From positions 2,617,501 to 2,681,500 of the forward strand of contig NZ_MTPW01000001.1 of the NCBI RefSeq assembly GCF_002954765.1: a DNA stretch of 64,000 nt, written 5' to 3'. The notes under the pieces are model-generated. The model saw only the letters and a list, made by a program, of their open reading frames with translations, was not told where the DNA came from and did not search any database. The translations under genes and the position numbers were made by a program. Shown here one piece after another: positions 44,933 through 52,782 of the stretch (positions are counted from its first letter, which is position 1; the number at the start of each line of letters is the position of its first letter). The stretch comes from Nonlabens arenilitoris (lineage in GTDB: Bacteria; Bacteroidota; Bacteroidia; Flavobacteriales; Flavobacteriaceae).

Positions 44933-45045
44933 GCTATGAGTAGTTGCGTGGATTAGTACTTAACTTTACAAGTACACACCAAGTTGGAAATTCCGCAGGA
45001 ATTTCCAAAGTAGGCGAGGACAAGCAATTACTTATAGCCAATGTT
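44933..45045. repeat. attC-like hairpin site 14
   Basis: 113 bp. Arms GGCTATGAG and CTTATAGCC; inner GGAAATTCCGCAGGAATTTCC, which differs from other sites on both sides of the stem. It carries the stop codon of the next gene. Confidence 0.82.
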
Positions 45046-46362
45046 GGGCATAGTTATTTTTTTCGGCTCAATTTCTTTGCATATATATCCTTGGTTTTCG
45101 ACAAAACTTTCGGGTAAATTCATTAAATAATTCCCTCTCAATTGCCATAAAATCAAAGTTCCATCTTTTAGGAAAATCCACCTTGAAAAGCTCCTTTTAG
45201 AATTTCGATACTCTGTCAATTCGTAGAATATTGCATCTCCATACTTTCCTTTGTATTTATTTTTGTCAATTCCATTATCAGCTAAATCCTCCTTAAAACT
45301 CTTTTCCGCTTCTTTACTCAAAGATTGAGATTTAACCCAATGTATTTCTCCCAAGCAACTTTCACAACTCAAAGTGTATTTGTAGACAGGATTTTCTTCT
45401 AATAATTCTATTAATTTATCTTTTTTGTAAATGATGTTTTTAGGCGAGTTCAAAAGTTTGTTTGTTCCGAAAATTGTATAAAACTCTATGTTCTTTGAAA
45501 TAGTAGAGTCCTTTAAAGACATTTCAAGACAAGGTCTGCCCCAATTTCCTCCCCATTCAATTGAGGACATATCAGTAATCTCTGCTTTTTTAATTTCAAA
45601 TTCCTTCTCTAATAATTTAAATGTACTTGAGTATTTATTTCTGGTTTCTATGTAGTTCTCTTTATCCTCAATATATGCTCTGTAAATTTTCTTTATAAAA
45701 TGATGATTAAAGTTATTTCCACTTAATCTTTGTTTATTGCTTTGTACTATGTCAGGTAGTAAATCGGAAATTATTTCTGATACTCTATGATTATAGACTT
45801 TCTGCCCTTTAAAATTCCAAGGAAGCATATAAGGATATTGTCCATTTGTTGATAATGATAATGTATCATTTTCTTTGATTAAATGAACATAAACTACGGG
45901 ATAGTCATCAGTCCAATGTGAACCTTGAATTGTCCAAGCTACTCGATTAGCTTTTTTAATATCTTTAATTGTATTTATTGCGATTGAATATATCTCTTTT
46001 GTAGCCTTTCTATCATTTTTATATTCAATCCAAAGTTGTTCTGCATTTTGGTTAAGCCACAATGAATCCTTGCCAAAGAAACTCAAAGGATTATCTCTTG
46101 AATCTGAAGGATTGTTTAGTAAATTGATAAGTTCAGAGATTAATTTAGAATCAACTTTTTTAAATATCGAATCAGGTTTATTAATAGCTGTGAGCAATAA
46201 ATCATCTTTTTTGACTTGATATTTATTGTCAAAATGTGACCATCCACCATATGCATCTCCTATCACTATTTTGTCCCAATCATTAATTTCATTCTTTTCC
46301 TGTCCAATTGCCATTTGGATTCCAAAAAGAAAGGTTAATATGATTGAAATTGGTTTGTTCAT
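45028..46362 (-). CDS. secreted protein of unknown function
   Basis: The product is about 444 residues. MNKPISIILTFLFGIQMAIGQ is a signal peptide; I start at this ATG, not the TTG four codons upstream. The body is alpha/beta with two cysteines (CESCLG) and no known motif. The last codons (MPNIGYK and the stop) are encoded by the GTT-N7 core and the right arm of the recombination-type site. Ends GGGCATA and TATGCCC pair. Confidence 0.68.
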   Translation of the reverse strand: MNKPISIILTFLFGIQMAIGQEKNEINDWDKIVIGDAYGGWSHFDNKYQVKKDDLLLTAINKPDSIFKKVDSKLISELINLLNNPSDSRDNPLSFFGKDSLWLNQNAEQLWIEYKNDRKATKEIYSIAINTIKDIKKANRVAWTIQGSHWTDDYPVVYVHLIKENDTLSLSTNGQYPYMLPWNFKGQKVYNHRVSEIISDLLPDIVQSNKQRLSGNNFNHHFIKKIYRAYIEDKENYIETRNKYSSTFKLLEKEFEIKKAEITDMSSIEWGGNWGRPCLEMSLKDSTISKNIEFYTIFGTNKLLNSPKNIIYKKDKLIELLEENPVYKYTLSCESCLGEIHWVKSQSLSKEAEKSFKEDLADNGIDKNKYKGKYGDAIFYELTEYRNSKRSFSRWIFLKDGTLILWQLRGNYLMNLPESFVENQGYICKEIEPKKITMPNIGYK

Positions 46363-46372
46363 AATTATGCCC

Positions 46373-46495
46373 AACGGTTTTGTGTATGATTAGTGGCGTG
46401 TTTAAGCACCTAATTTAGCAAATACAAACCGAATAGAAAATCCGCGAGGATTTTCGTAAGTAGGAGATTACTAGCCATTAATTATACACGTTGTT
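46373..46495. repeat. attC-like hairpin site 15
   Basis: 123 bp. Arms GTGTATGATT and AATTATACAC; inner GAAAATCCGCGAGGATTTTC. Followed by GTT-GCCACAC. Confidence 0.85.
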
Positions 46496-47039
46496 GCCAC
46501 ACGTTTTTATTTATTTCGTAACAAATACATTTTTCGTATTCGGGATATTCTTTCAATTTCGGATGTTTAAATTCTCCGATTTTTTCCATTCCGATTTTTT
46601 TCATCACGTTTTCCGATTTAGAATTTTTCTCTGTACACGTGGAAATGATTTTATCTAAATTCAGTTCATTAAATGCAAATTCAAGACATTTTTTTGCGCC
46701 TTCGGTTGCATATCCTTTTCCCCAAGCACTTTTTTTTAATCGCCAACCAATGTCAACAGCAGGTGTAAAGTCAGTTTTATATTCTTGAAATGCCAAACCA
46801 ATAAATCCGATTAATTCTCCACTTTCTAAAATTTCCGTTGCGAAGTAATTGAATCCATTTTTTGTATAGTGATTTTTAAGTCGGTCGATAAATTCCGCTG
46901 TTTCCTTTTCTGTTAATGGTTTTGGGAAATGTTCCATCACTTCCAAATCCGCATTTATTATCGCAAATTCGGTCAAATCAGTTTCGTCCCAATTGCGAAA
47001 TCCAAGTCTTTCAGATTTAAAAATGTATTCTTTTTTCAA
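46482..47039 (-). CDS. GNAT N-acetyltransferase (RimJ/RimL-like)
   Basis: The product is 185 residues. ERLGFRNWDETD at the start, GWRLKKSAWGKGYATEGAKK as the acetyl-CoA loop and ENVMKKIGM near the end are typical. The acceptor is unknown; the family modifies ribosomal proteins or small amines. It starts at TTG because no in-frame ATG lies near. The last residues VWQQRV and the stop come from the neighbouring hairpin site, so recombination would change its C-terminus. It is the first gene of the array as transcribed. Confidence 0.85.
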   Translation of the reverse strand: MKKEYIFKSERLGFRNWDETDLTEFAIINADLEVMEHFPKPLTEKETAEFIDRLKNHYTKNGFNYFATEILESGELIGFIGLAFQEYKTDFTPAVDIGWRLKKSAWGKGYATEGAKKCLEFAFNELNLDKIISTCTEKNSKSENVMKKIGMEKIGEFKHPKLKEYPEYEKCICYEINKNVWQQRV

Positions 47040-47082
47040 TTTCAGCGTAATTTTCTCAAATGTGTGGCAACGTTAGTAAATA

Positions 47083-47090
47083 CAAACCTA
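47083..47090 (-). promoter_or_regulatory. possible promoter -7 box driving the array
   Basis: The minus strand reads TAGGTTTG, matching TAnnTTTG, about 45 bases upstream of the first array gene and outside the last cassette core. No good -33 TTG is seen at the usual distance, so this is weak. Confidence 0.35.
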
Positions 47091-47292
47091 AGCAAAATCT
47101 TACAACATTACGTTACTGTATGTGACTTAAAGCAAACCTTTTAGCAGTATCGATCATAACTCAAAAAAGGTAGTATATGCAAACCTTTTCGTTTTAAACG
47201 TTTCATGTCGGCTTTATCAGCATCTTTAAGTTAGACCATTCGTTTTGGTATAAAGTCATAAGTTTATTAGTGCAATAGGATGATGCTTGTTA

Positions 47293-47309
47293 CACTTTCG
47301 CGCAAGCGG
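47293..47309. repeat. backbone palindrome, copy 8 (degenerate)
   Basis: CACTTTCGCGCAAGCG. It is the first copy after the array. Confidence 0.6.
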
Positions 47310-47384
47310 TATTAAAAAAAGGATAGTATAATGAGATGCTGCTGTGTGTGCATAGATTGAGTTTCTATAGCTCAATTTCATCGC

Positions 47385-47420
47385 ATAAAAAAAGCCCAAC
47401 CTTGCGGTTGGACTTCTTTA
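47385..47420 (-). terminator. terminator of lysA
   Basis: AAGCCCAACC, loop TTGC, GGTTGGACTT, with a U run on the minus strand. Confidence 0.85.
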
Positions 47421-47451
47421 TGATGTAACTGCTATGGCAGTATTCCCGATT

Positions 47452-48675
47452 TTAAACCAGTTCTTCTAGTGCTAGCTCTACAGGTACTTGATGTTTTAAA
47501 ATATCCTCCATGGTCTCGCGTTCTCTTATTAAATGCGCCTCGCCGTTGTACCACAGCACCTCTGCCGGACGGTATCTAGAGTTATAGTTACTAGTCATAG
47601 AGTAGCAGTAGGCACCAGCGTTTGCAAATGCGAGAATGTCACCTTCTGTGATCTCGCTGATCTGGCGGTTTTGTGCAAAGGTGTCGGTCTCACAGATGTA
47701 ACCTACCACGCTGTAAAAACGATTGCGGCCATTCTCGTTAGAGATATTTTTAATACCGTGGTACGATCCATATAACATAGGACGTATCAGGTGATTAAAT
47801 CCACTATCGATACCTGCAAAAACGGTAGACGTGGTTTGTTTTACGACATTCACTTTGGCAAGAAAATATCCTGCCTCGCTTACTAGAAACTTTCCAGGTT
47901 CAAAGGCTAGTGTGATATCGCGTCCATAATCTTTACAAAATTTATTGAAACGCTCGCTTAATTGCTCACCTAGATCTTCAATATCTGTTGCGACGTCGCC
48001 TTCTTTATAAGGTACTTTAAATCCACTACCAAAATCGATAAACTCCAGGTCCTTAAACTTTGCTGCGGTCTCAAACAATATTTCTGTCGCATATAAAAAC
48101 ACGCCTATGTCTAGAATGTCACTACCAGTATGCATGTGCACACCGTTAACGGTCATTTTAGTATTTTCTACAATGCGCAGTAAATGCGGTATCTGGTGAA
48201 TAGAGATCCCAAATTTTGAATCTATGTGTCCTACAGATATGTTTGCATTACCACCAGCCATAACGTGTGGATTGATACGTACACATACCGGTATGGTAGG
48301 ATGCTTAGAGCCAAATTGTTCAAGGATCGATAAATTATCAATATTGATTTGCACGCCCATGGCAGCGACTTGTTCAATCTCTTCTAGCGACACACCATTA
48401 GGCGTGTAAATGATCTTGTGTGGCTCTACACCAGCAGCTAGACCCAACTGTACTTCTTGTAGACTCACGGTATCGAGTCCAGCGCCTAACTGTTTAAACA
48501 GCTTCAAGATAGATAAGTTTGATAATGCTTTAACGGCATAATGTATTCTCAGTGATTTCGCTTGCGCGAAAGCCGAGGTCAAACGTTCATACTGCGACAC
48601 GATACGATGCGCGTCGTACACATAGACAGGACTACCGTGTTCCTGTGCAATGTTCAATAAATCTTGTGATTGCAT
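47452..48675 (-). CDS. lysA: diaminopimelate decarboxylase
   Basis: The product is 407 residues. It makes lysine from meso-diaminopimelate with pyridoxal phosphate. HYAVKAL carries the PLP lysine (Lys49), GVHMHTGSDI and EPGKFLVSEAG line the cofactor site and ICETDTFA is the C-terminal active-site cysteine motif. A degenerate backbone palindrome is read in frame as SAFAQAKS. A TAATTTTG box lies upstream at 48695-48702. Confidence 0.95.
   Translation of the reverse strand: MQSQDLLNIAQEHGSPVYVYDAHRIVSQYERLTSAFAQAKSLRIHYAVKALSNLSILKLFKQLGAGLDTVSLQEVQLGLAAGVEPHKIIYTPNGVSLEEIEQVAAMGVQINIDNLSILEQFGSKHPTIPVCVRINPHVMAGGNANISVGHIDSKFGISIHQIPHLLRIVENTKMTVNGVHMHTGSDILDIGVFLYATEILFETAAKFKDLEFIDFGSGFKVPYKEGDVATDIEDLGEQLSERFNKFCKDYGRDITLAFEPGKFLVSEAGYFLAKVNVVKQTTSTVFAGIDSGFNHLIRPMLYGSYHGIKNISNENGRNRFYSVVGYICETDTFAQNRQISEITEGDILAFANAGAYCYSMTSNYNSRYRPAEVLWYNGEAHLIRERETMEDILKHQVPVELALEELV
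48558..48574. repeat. backbone palindrome, copy 9 (degenerate)
   Basis: TTCGCTTGCGCGAAAGC in lysA, read as AFAQA. Confidence 0.6.
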
Positions 48676-48694
48676 GCTTAAAAAATTAAGCCTA

Positions 48695-48702
48695 CAAAAT
48701 TA
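48695..48702 (-). promoter_or_regulatory. -7 box for lysA
   Basis: The minus strand reads TAATTTTG. Confidence 0.6.
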
Positions 48703-49038
48703 CTAGGTTAGGACTAATAATTATTAATAAAATGATAAATCTTTCTTATGAGCTGGTATAATGATGGCGCCATCGGTTTATGGATAGCTTCCAATTATAG
48801 AAATAGGGATATAAATTACCTTTATGTATCATAGATAAGGCATGCCTGTGGTGCAGCGTTAATTATCTGGCTATGGCTTTTAAACACAACGGTTGTTATA
48901 GAATGATGTTCATAAAATCAATTCTGATTCTGTATAAGTGGGAACTATAATTTCATCACTTAAAGTCTAATTTTTTGGCTTACTCATAACCTGTTCTTAA
49001 AAAATATATTTTTATTTCAAATTCAAGGTTCACTTTCT

Positions 49039-49046
49039 TATTTTTG
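49039..49046 (+). promoter_or_regulatory. -7 box for sucC
   Basis: TATTTTTG, 32 bases before the ATG. Confidence 0.65.
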
Positions 49047-49078
49047 CTGTACTTAAAATTGAACCTTAAAGAACATTT

Positions 49079-50272
49079 ATGAATCTTCACGAATATCAAG
49101 GAAAAGAAATATTAGCTAGTTATGGTGTAACTATACAGCGAGGTAAAGTAGCAACTACTGCTGCAGAAGCTGTAGCGGCTGCAAAAGAATTAACTGAAGA
49201 AACTGGTACTGGATGGCACGTTATAAAAGCCCAAGTACACGCCGGTGGACGTGGTAAAGGTGGTGGAGTAAAACTTGCCAAAAATCTTGAACAAGTTGAA
49301 GAAATAGCTGGACAGATCATAGGTATGGACCTAGTAACACCACAGACTAGTGCTGAGGGAAAACGTGTTCACCAAGTTCTAGTGGCTGAAGATGTATATG
49401 AGCCAGGTGAAGTAGAGGTAGAAGAATTCTACATGTCTGTACTTCTAGACCGTGCACAAGGAAAAAACATGATCATGTATTCTACAGAAGGTGGAATGGA
49501 TATCGAGACTGTTGCCGAGGAGACGCCGCATTTAATCTTTACAGAGACGATAGACGCATCACATGGTTTACAAGGTTTTCAAGCAAGACGTATTGCGTTT
49601 AACTTAGGTTTAAGCGGTAAGGCATTTAAAGAAATGACAAAGTTTGTTGCTGCTTTATACAATGCATATGTAGGATCAGATTCTGCTTTATTTGAAATCA
49701 ATCCAGTATTAAAAGCGAGTGATAACCGTATTATCGCAGTAGATTGTAAAATCACACTAGATGAAAACGCATTATTCCGTCACAAAGATCTTGCAGCAAT
49801 GAGAGATACACGTGAGGAAAACCCAACTGAGGTTGAAGCAAAAGCGGTAGGATTAAACTATGTAGATCTAGATGGTAATGTAGGTTGTATGGTAAACGGT
49901 GCAGGACTTGCTATGGCAACAATGGACCTTATCAAACAAGCTGGTGGAGAACCTGCAAACTTCCTAGATGTAGGTGGTACTGCAGATGCAAAGCGTGTTG
50001 AAGAAGCTTTCCGTATTATTCTTAAAGATGATAAGGTAGAGGCTATTCTTGTAAATATCTTTGGTGGTATTGTAAGATGTGACCGTGTGGCACAAGGTAT
50101 TGTAGATGCATACAAAAACATGGGTGACGCTATCAATGTGCCTATCATTGTAAGACTACAAGGTACTAATGCAGAAATCGCAAAAGAATTGATCGACAAC
50201 TCTGGTCTTGATGTACAAAGTGCTGTTGAATTCCAGGAAGCTGCAGATAAAGTACAAGCGGTAATCGCTTAA
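49079..50272 (+). CDS. sucC: succinyl-CoA ligase (ADP-forming) beta subunit
   Basis: The product is 397 residues. It forms succinate and ATP/GTP in the citric acid cycle with SucD. MNLHEYQGKEIL is the family start, the ATP-grasp domain spans residues 9-235 (QVHAGGRGKGGGVKLA) and NFLDVGGTADAKRV and GGIVRCDRVAQGI complete the CoA-ligase half. sucD is not adjacent; a terminator follows at 50311. Confidence 0.96.
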   Translation: MNLHEYQGKEILASYGVTIQRGKVATTAAEAVAAAKELTEETGTGWHVIKAQVHAGGRGKGGGVKLAKNLEQVEEIAGQIIGMDLVTPQTSAEGKRVHQVLVAEDVYEPGEVEVEEFYMSVLLDRAQGKNMIMYSTEGGMDIETVAEETPHLIFTETIDASHGLQGFQARRIAFNLGLSGKAFKEMTKFVAALYNAYVGSDSALFEINPVLKASDNRIIAVDCKITLDENALFRHKDLAAMRDTREENPTEVEAKAVGLNYVDLDGNVGCMVNGAGLAMATMDLIKQAGGEPANFLDVGGTADAKRVEEAFRIILKDDKVEAILVNIFGGIVRCDRVAQGIVDAYKNMGDAINVPIIVRLQGTNAEIAKELIDNSGLDVQSAVEFQEAADKVQAVIA

Positions 50273-50310
50273 TACTGATCTAGAGAATAAATTCTCGATT
50301 AAATATATAA

Positions 50311-50343
50311 AACCACGTTGAAGTTTATCAACGTGGTTTTTTT
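50311..50343 (+). terminator. terminator of sucC
   Basis: AACCACGTTGA pairs with TCAACGTGGTT, followed by T. Confidence 0.9.
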
Positions 50344-50377
50344 ATGTGATAAAGGTTTGTAAATCAAATCTGTTCTT

Positions 50378-50385
50378 TAAATTTG
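50378..50385 (+). promoter_or_regulatory. -7 box for the 50404 gene
   Basis: TAAATTTG, 18 bases before the ATG at 50404. Confidence 0.65.
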
Positions 50386-50403
50386 AGTATAAACCAGCAC
50401 ATT

Positions 50404-51180
50404 ATGAAACACTTATACTCTTTTTTAATTTTAGCCTTTTATACAATAACAGCCCAAGCTCAATATATCGAGTTTGATTTTGATAACGCGACCATTAATG
50501 GGAATACGGTAACACAAGACGTAACTGTTAATGGTATAGGGTACCGTTTAACAGCGGTACATGGTTCTAATAGTACGGCAGCATTATTTGATGATGGAAC
50601 AGGAGACCTATCTTTAAGAGGTACTGGTGGCTCTAGACCAGAACAAAATTGGACGATATCGTTAATTAAAGCAGGATCTGCAGAGAATTTTGATTTTGTA
50701 AGTGTCGACTATTTTAATAATAGTGGTTCAACACATACCTTTATAGTAGGTGATAGTAATAATAATGCCATATCTGCACAGACTAACATACCGCCCAGCG
50801 ATGCAGGAACGATACTAGTAGCAACACCTGCAAATGCGACTAACTTACCATCGTGTTTGATATTTGGTTTGACGTTTTTTGCAACTACAGATACTTATTT
50901 TGATAACTTACGCATCAAACCGGTATCGTTATTATCTAATGAAGATCAAACACTAGAAAGTGTACAGTACTTTCAAAATAGTAATCACAACTTAGTTTTA
51001 TCGCATTATAAGTTAGAAGGCGCGACTATAGAAGTTTTAAATTTAAATGGACAGCTATTATCTACAACAACAGCAAATGCGATTGATTATGAAGTTGATG
51101 TGACCAACTTATCGAGTGGATTGTATATCGCAAGGGTTACTTTAGATAATCAGGTAGAAACGATTAAGTTTATAAGATAG
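50404..51180 (+). CDS. secreted protein with T9SS sorting domain
   Basis: The product is 258 residues. A signal peptide (MKHLYSFLILAFYTITAQAQ) leads a beta-sandwich domain of about 150 residues, likely carbohydrate-binding-like (FDFVSVDYFNNSGSTHTFIV). The C-terminal 70 residues (FQNSNHNLVLSHYKLEGA, then LSSGLYIARVTLDNQVETIK) are a type A T9SS sorting signal. It should be exported across the outer membrane. An upstream in-frame TTG lies inside the promoter, so the ATG is used. Confidence 0.82.
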   Translation: MKHLYSFLILAFYTITAQAQYIEFDFDNATINGNTVTQDVTVNGIGYRLTAVHGSNSTAALFDDGTGDLSLRGTGGSRPEQNWTISLIKAGSAENFDFVSVDYFNNSGSTHTFIVGDSNNNAISAQTNIPPSDAGTILVATPANATNLPSCLIFGLTFFATTDTYFDNLRIKPVSLLSNEDQTLESVQYFQNSNHNLVLSHYKLEGATIEVLNLNGQLLSTTTANAIDYEVDVTNLSSGLYIARVTLDNQVETIKFIR

Positions 51181-51199
51181 CCCTTAATCATAATTATAA

Positions 51200-51232
51200 T
51201 AAAAAAGCCTCTTTTCATAAGAGGCTTTTTTA
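51200..51232. terminator. bidirectional terminator
   Basis: AAAAAAGCCTCTT pairs with AAGAGGCTTTTTT between convergent genes. Confidence 0.9.
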
Positions 51233-51245
51233 TTAGTTAAAAGGT

Positions 51246-51563
51246 CTAATCTTCTTTAGTTTCATCAGACTCTTCATCTTTAGGTTGTTCTAGATCCATG
51301 TCTGGTAATACATCTGGATCATTCATATCCTTATCATCATAATCATCTTCATCAAATGCTTCCATTTGCATGGATAATCGCTTAGATATCTTAACCAGGT
51401 ACTTTGTATCCTCAGTTTTAACCTCTACAGCTTCAATTAATTCGTTTTTATGGTTTTTAAATGATATGATATCATCATCGCCATAACCGTCTGGATATCG
51501 TTCTACAAGAAGCGATAATACATCTGGTGTTAGTTTCTTATAGTCTACAATTACATTTTTCAT
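51246..51563 (-). CDS. small acidic protein, unknown
   Basis: The product is 105 residues. The first 65 form an alpha/beta unit (VDYKKLTPDVLSLLVERYPD, YLVKISKRLSM) and the last 40 are almost all Asp/Glu-rich and disordered. I recall similar proteins in Flavobacteriia next to aroB or proline genes, with no known role. Confidence 0.7.
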   Translation of the reverse strand: MKNVIVDYKKLTPDVLSLLVERYPDGYGDDDIISFKNHKNELIEAVEVKTEDTKYLVKISKRLSMQMEAFDEDDYDDKDMNDPDVLPDMDLEQPKDEESDETKED

Positions 51564-51634
51564 AATAACATTTAGAGAGAAACTAAAGTATATAAAAATC
51601 TTAAATCACCCAATCTCTTTAGGTAAACTATTAA

Positions 51635-52702
51635 TTATTTTTTTAATTCATTAAATGCTTGTAAAATATCCTCAGTTGCAACAACTTGATTAGTGACAAA
51701 GGACCCTATACTTTCTAGCAGTACAAATTTAATCTCGCCATTAGTATTCTTTTTATCATATTTCATAAGTTCAATCATCTCCTGTACTTCTTGATCAGTA
51801 AATGAGAATGAAAAATTTAAAGAAGTATACCAGTCTTTAATTTCTTGATAAGCATCCATCGATAAGCTAGCATATTGAACACTTAAAAAAGATTCAACCA
51901 CTATCCCAGCAGCAATAGCCTCACCGTGTAGAACAGCTTCTCGTTCCTCATGTTCCATTAAAAACGATTCTATTGCGTGTCCTGCGGTATGACCATAGTT
52001 AAGGGCTTTACGTGGTCCTTTTTCAAATGGATCCATGGCAACAATATCACTTTTAATGATAGCGCTTTGATAGATTAGGGAATTAAAGGTCTCATTTAAA
52101 TAATCAGTTACATTGAGCATGTCTTTCCAGTACACGCGATCACTGATTAAACCGTGTTTAAACATTTCAATACTACCATTAACTAAATGTTGCTGTGGTA
52201 ATGTATTTAAAAATGCAGGATCAATAATGGTCATGATAGGTGGATTGATCACACCTATTTGATTTTTAAGATGGCCTAAGTCTACACCATTTTTACCACC
52301 TATGGAAGCATCTACCATACCCAATAAACTAGTAGGGATGTGTATAAATGGGATACCTCTTTTAATAGTGGACGCTATAAAACCTCCTAGGTCAGTAATC
52401 ACGCCGCCACCTAGATTAATCATTAAGCTGTTGCGGTCGCAACCTAGCTCAACTAGTGCACTCCATACACCAGCACAGGTGTCAATATTTTTGAATTCCT
52501 CGCCATGATCGATTTCTATCACCTCAATAATTGCCGTCGTTTCAATCTTAGGCATTAAGTAAGGATAGCAGTTTTCCATCGTCTTATCGTCAACAAGAAT
52601 AAAAATAGTAGATGGTTGGTTTTCTCTGATCCATTGATTGATTGCCTCAAATCCTTGGTTTTCAAAGTAAATGGTGAAGTCTTTTATAGTAATAGGGTTC
52701 AT
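51635..52702 (-). CDS. aroB: 3-dehydroquinate synthase
   Basis: The product is 355 residues. It makes 3-dehydroquinate from DAHP in the shikimate pathway, using NAD and a metal. LGGGVITDLGGFIAST and IPTSLLGMVDASIGGKNGV are the NAD and substrate loops; GHTAGHAIES and HGEAIAAG supply metal-binding histidines. Length fits. The backbone palindrome lies just upstream at 52712. Confidence 0.94.
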   Translation of the reverse strand: MNPITIKDFTIYFENQGFEAINQWIRENQPSTIFILVDDKTMENCYPYLMPKIETTAIIEVIEIDHGEEFKNIDTCAGVWSALVELGCDRNSLMINLGGGVITDLGGFIASTIKRGIPFIHIPTSLLGMVDASIGGKNGVDLGHLKNQIGVINPPIMTIIDPAFLNTLPQQHLVNGSIEMFKHGLISDRVYWKDMLNVTDYLNETFNSLIYQSAIIKSDIVAMDPFEKGPRKALNYGHTAGHAIESFLMEHEEREAVLHGEAIAAGIVVESFLSVQYASLSMDAYQEIKDWYTSLNFSFSFTDQEVQEMIELMKYDKKNTNGEIKFVLLESIGSFVTNQVVATEDILQAFNELKK

Positions 52703-52711
52703 GTTTTGTAT

Positions 52712-52727
52712 GCTTTCGCGAAAGCGT
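52712..52727. repeat. backbone palindrome, copy 10
   Basis: TGCTTTCGCGAAAGCG between divergent aroB and proline dehydrogenase genes. Confidence 0.85.
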
Positions 52728-52770
52728 TAAAAGTACAATCTATGTAGCTATTATTTAACTCCTTTGCTAC

Positions 52771-52778
52771 TATATTTG
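52771..52778 (+). promoter_or_regulatory. -7 box for proline dehydrogenase
   Basis: TATATTTG ends five bases before the ATG. Confidence 0.6.
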
Positions 52779-52782
52779 TCAC

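Larger units (their letters stand above)
24763..47071. mobile_element. integron-like gene cassette array without integrase
   Basis: At least 18 small genes, nearly all on the minus strand, alternate with long imperfect hairpins. From 30.1 kb to 47.07 kb, each cassette has the form GTT-N7-GTT...gene...AAT-N7'-AAC (or AAT), where N7' is the reverse complement of N7 and N7 is different for each cassette. Each hairpin ends in the GTT of the next cassette. Examples of N7 are ACCCAAC, GGCGGTA, GCCCACA, ACCACAC, GCCATTA, GGGTGTA, GTAACCA, ACAGGAT, GTAAGCA and GGGCATA. This pairing across a cassette is how R' and R'' of attC relate in integrons. No tyrosine recombinase, attI or transposase gene is visible in the window. 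The left third (24.8-30.1 kb) is more decayed. Confidence 0.85.
47072..47384. other. right flank of the cassette array
   Basis: No gene seen. The last cassette's AAC (47069-47071) has no hairpin partner here. A possible -7 box for leftward transcription lies at 47083-47090 and a degenerate backbone palindrome at 47293-47309. Confidence 0.5.
48676..49078. other. intergenic space between lysA and sucC
   Basis: Holds the two divergent promoters (48695-48702 and 49039-49046). Nothing else recognised in the 340 bases between. Confidence 0.6.

Noticed and set aside
24763..47071. transposon or insertion sequences as the cause of the repeats
   Set aside because: No transposase frame, no target-site duplications seen, and the end tags differ from cassette to cassette, which IS ends do not do. 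A REP-type transposase acting from elsewhere is not fully excluded.
24763..47071. prophage or conjugative element
   Set aside because: No structural, replication, integrase or transfer genes are seen among the cargo.
48676..49078. a tRNA or riboswitch in the space before sucC
   Set aside because: No cloverleaf, no conserved riboswitch core and no strong stem were found by eye.
49120..50199. minus-strand frames of 66 and 113 residues over sucC
   Set aside because: Antisense to a conserved enzyme; no independent evidence of coding.
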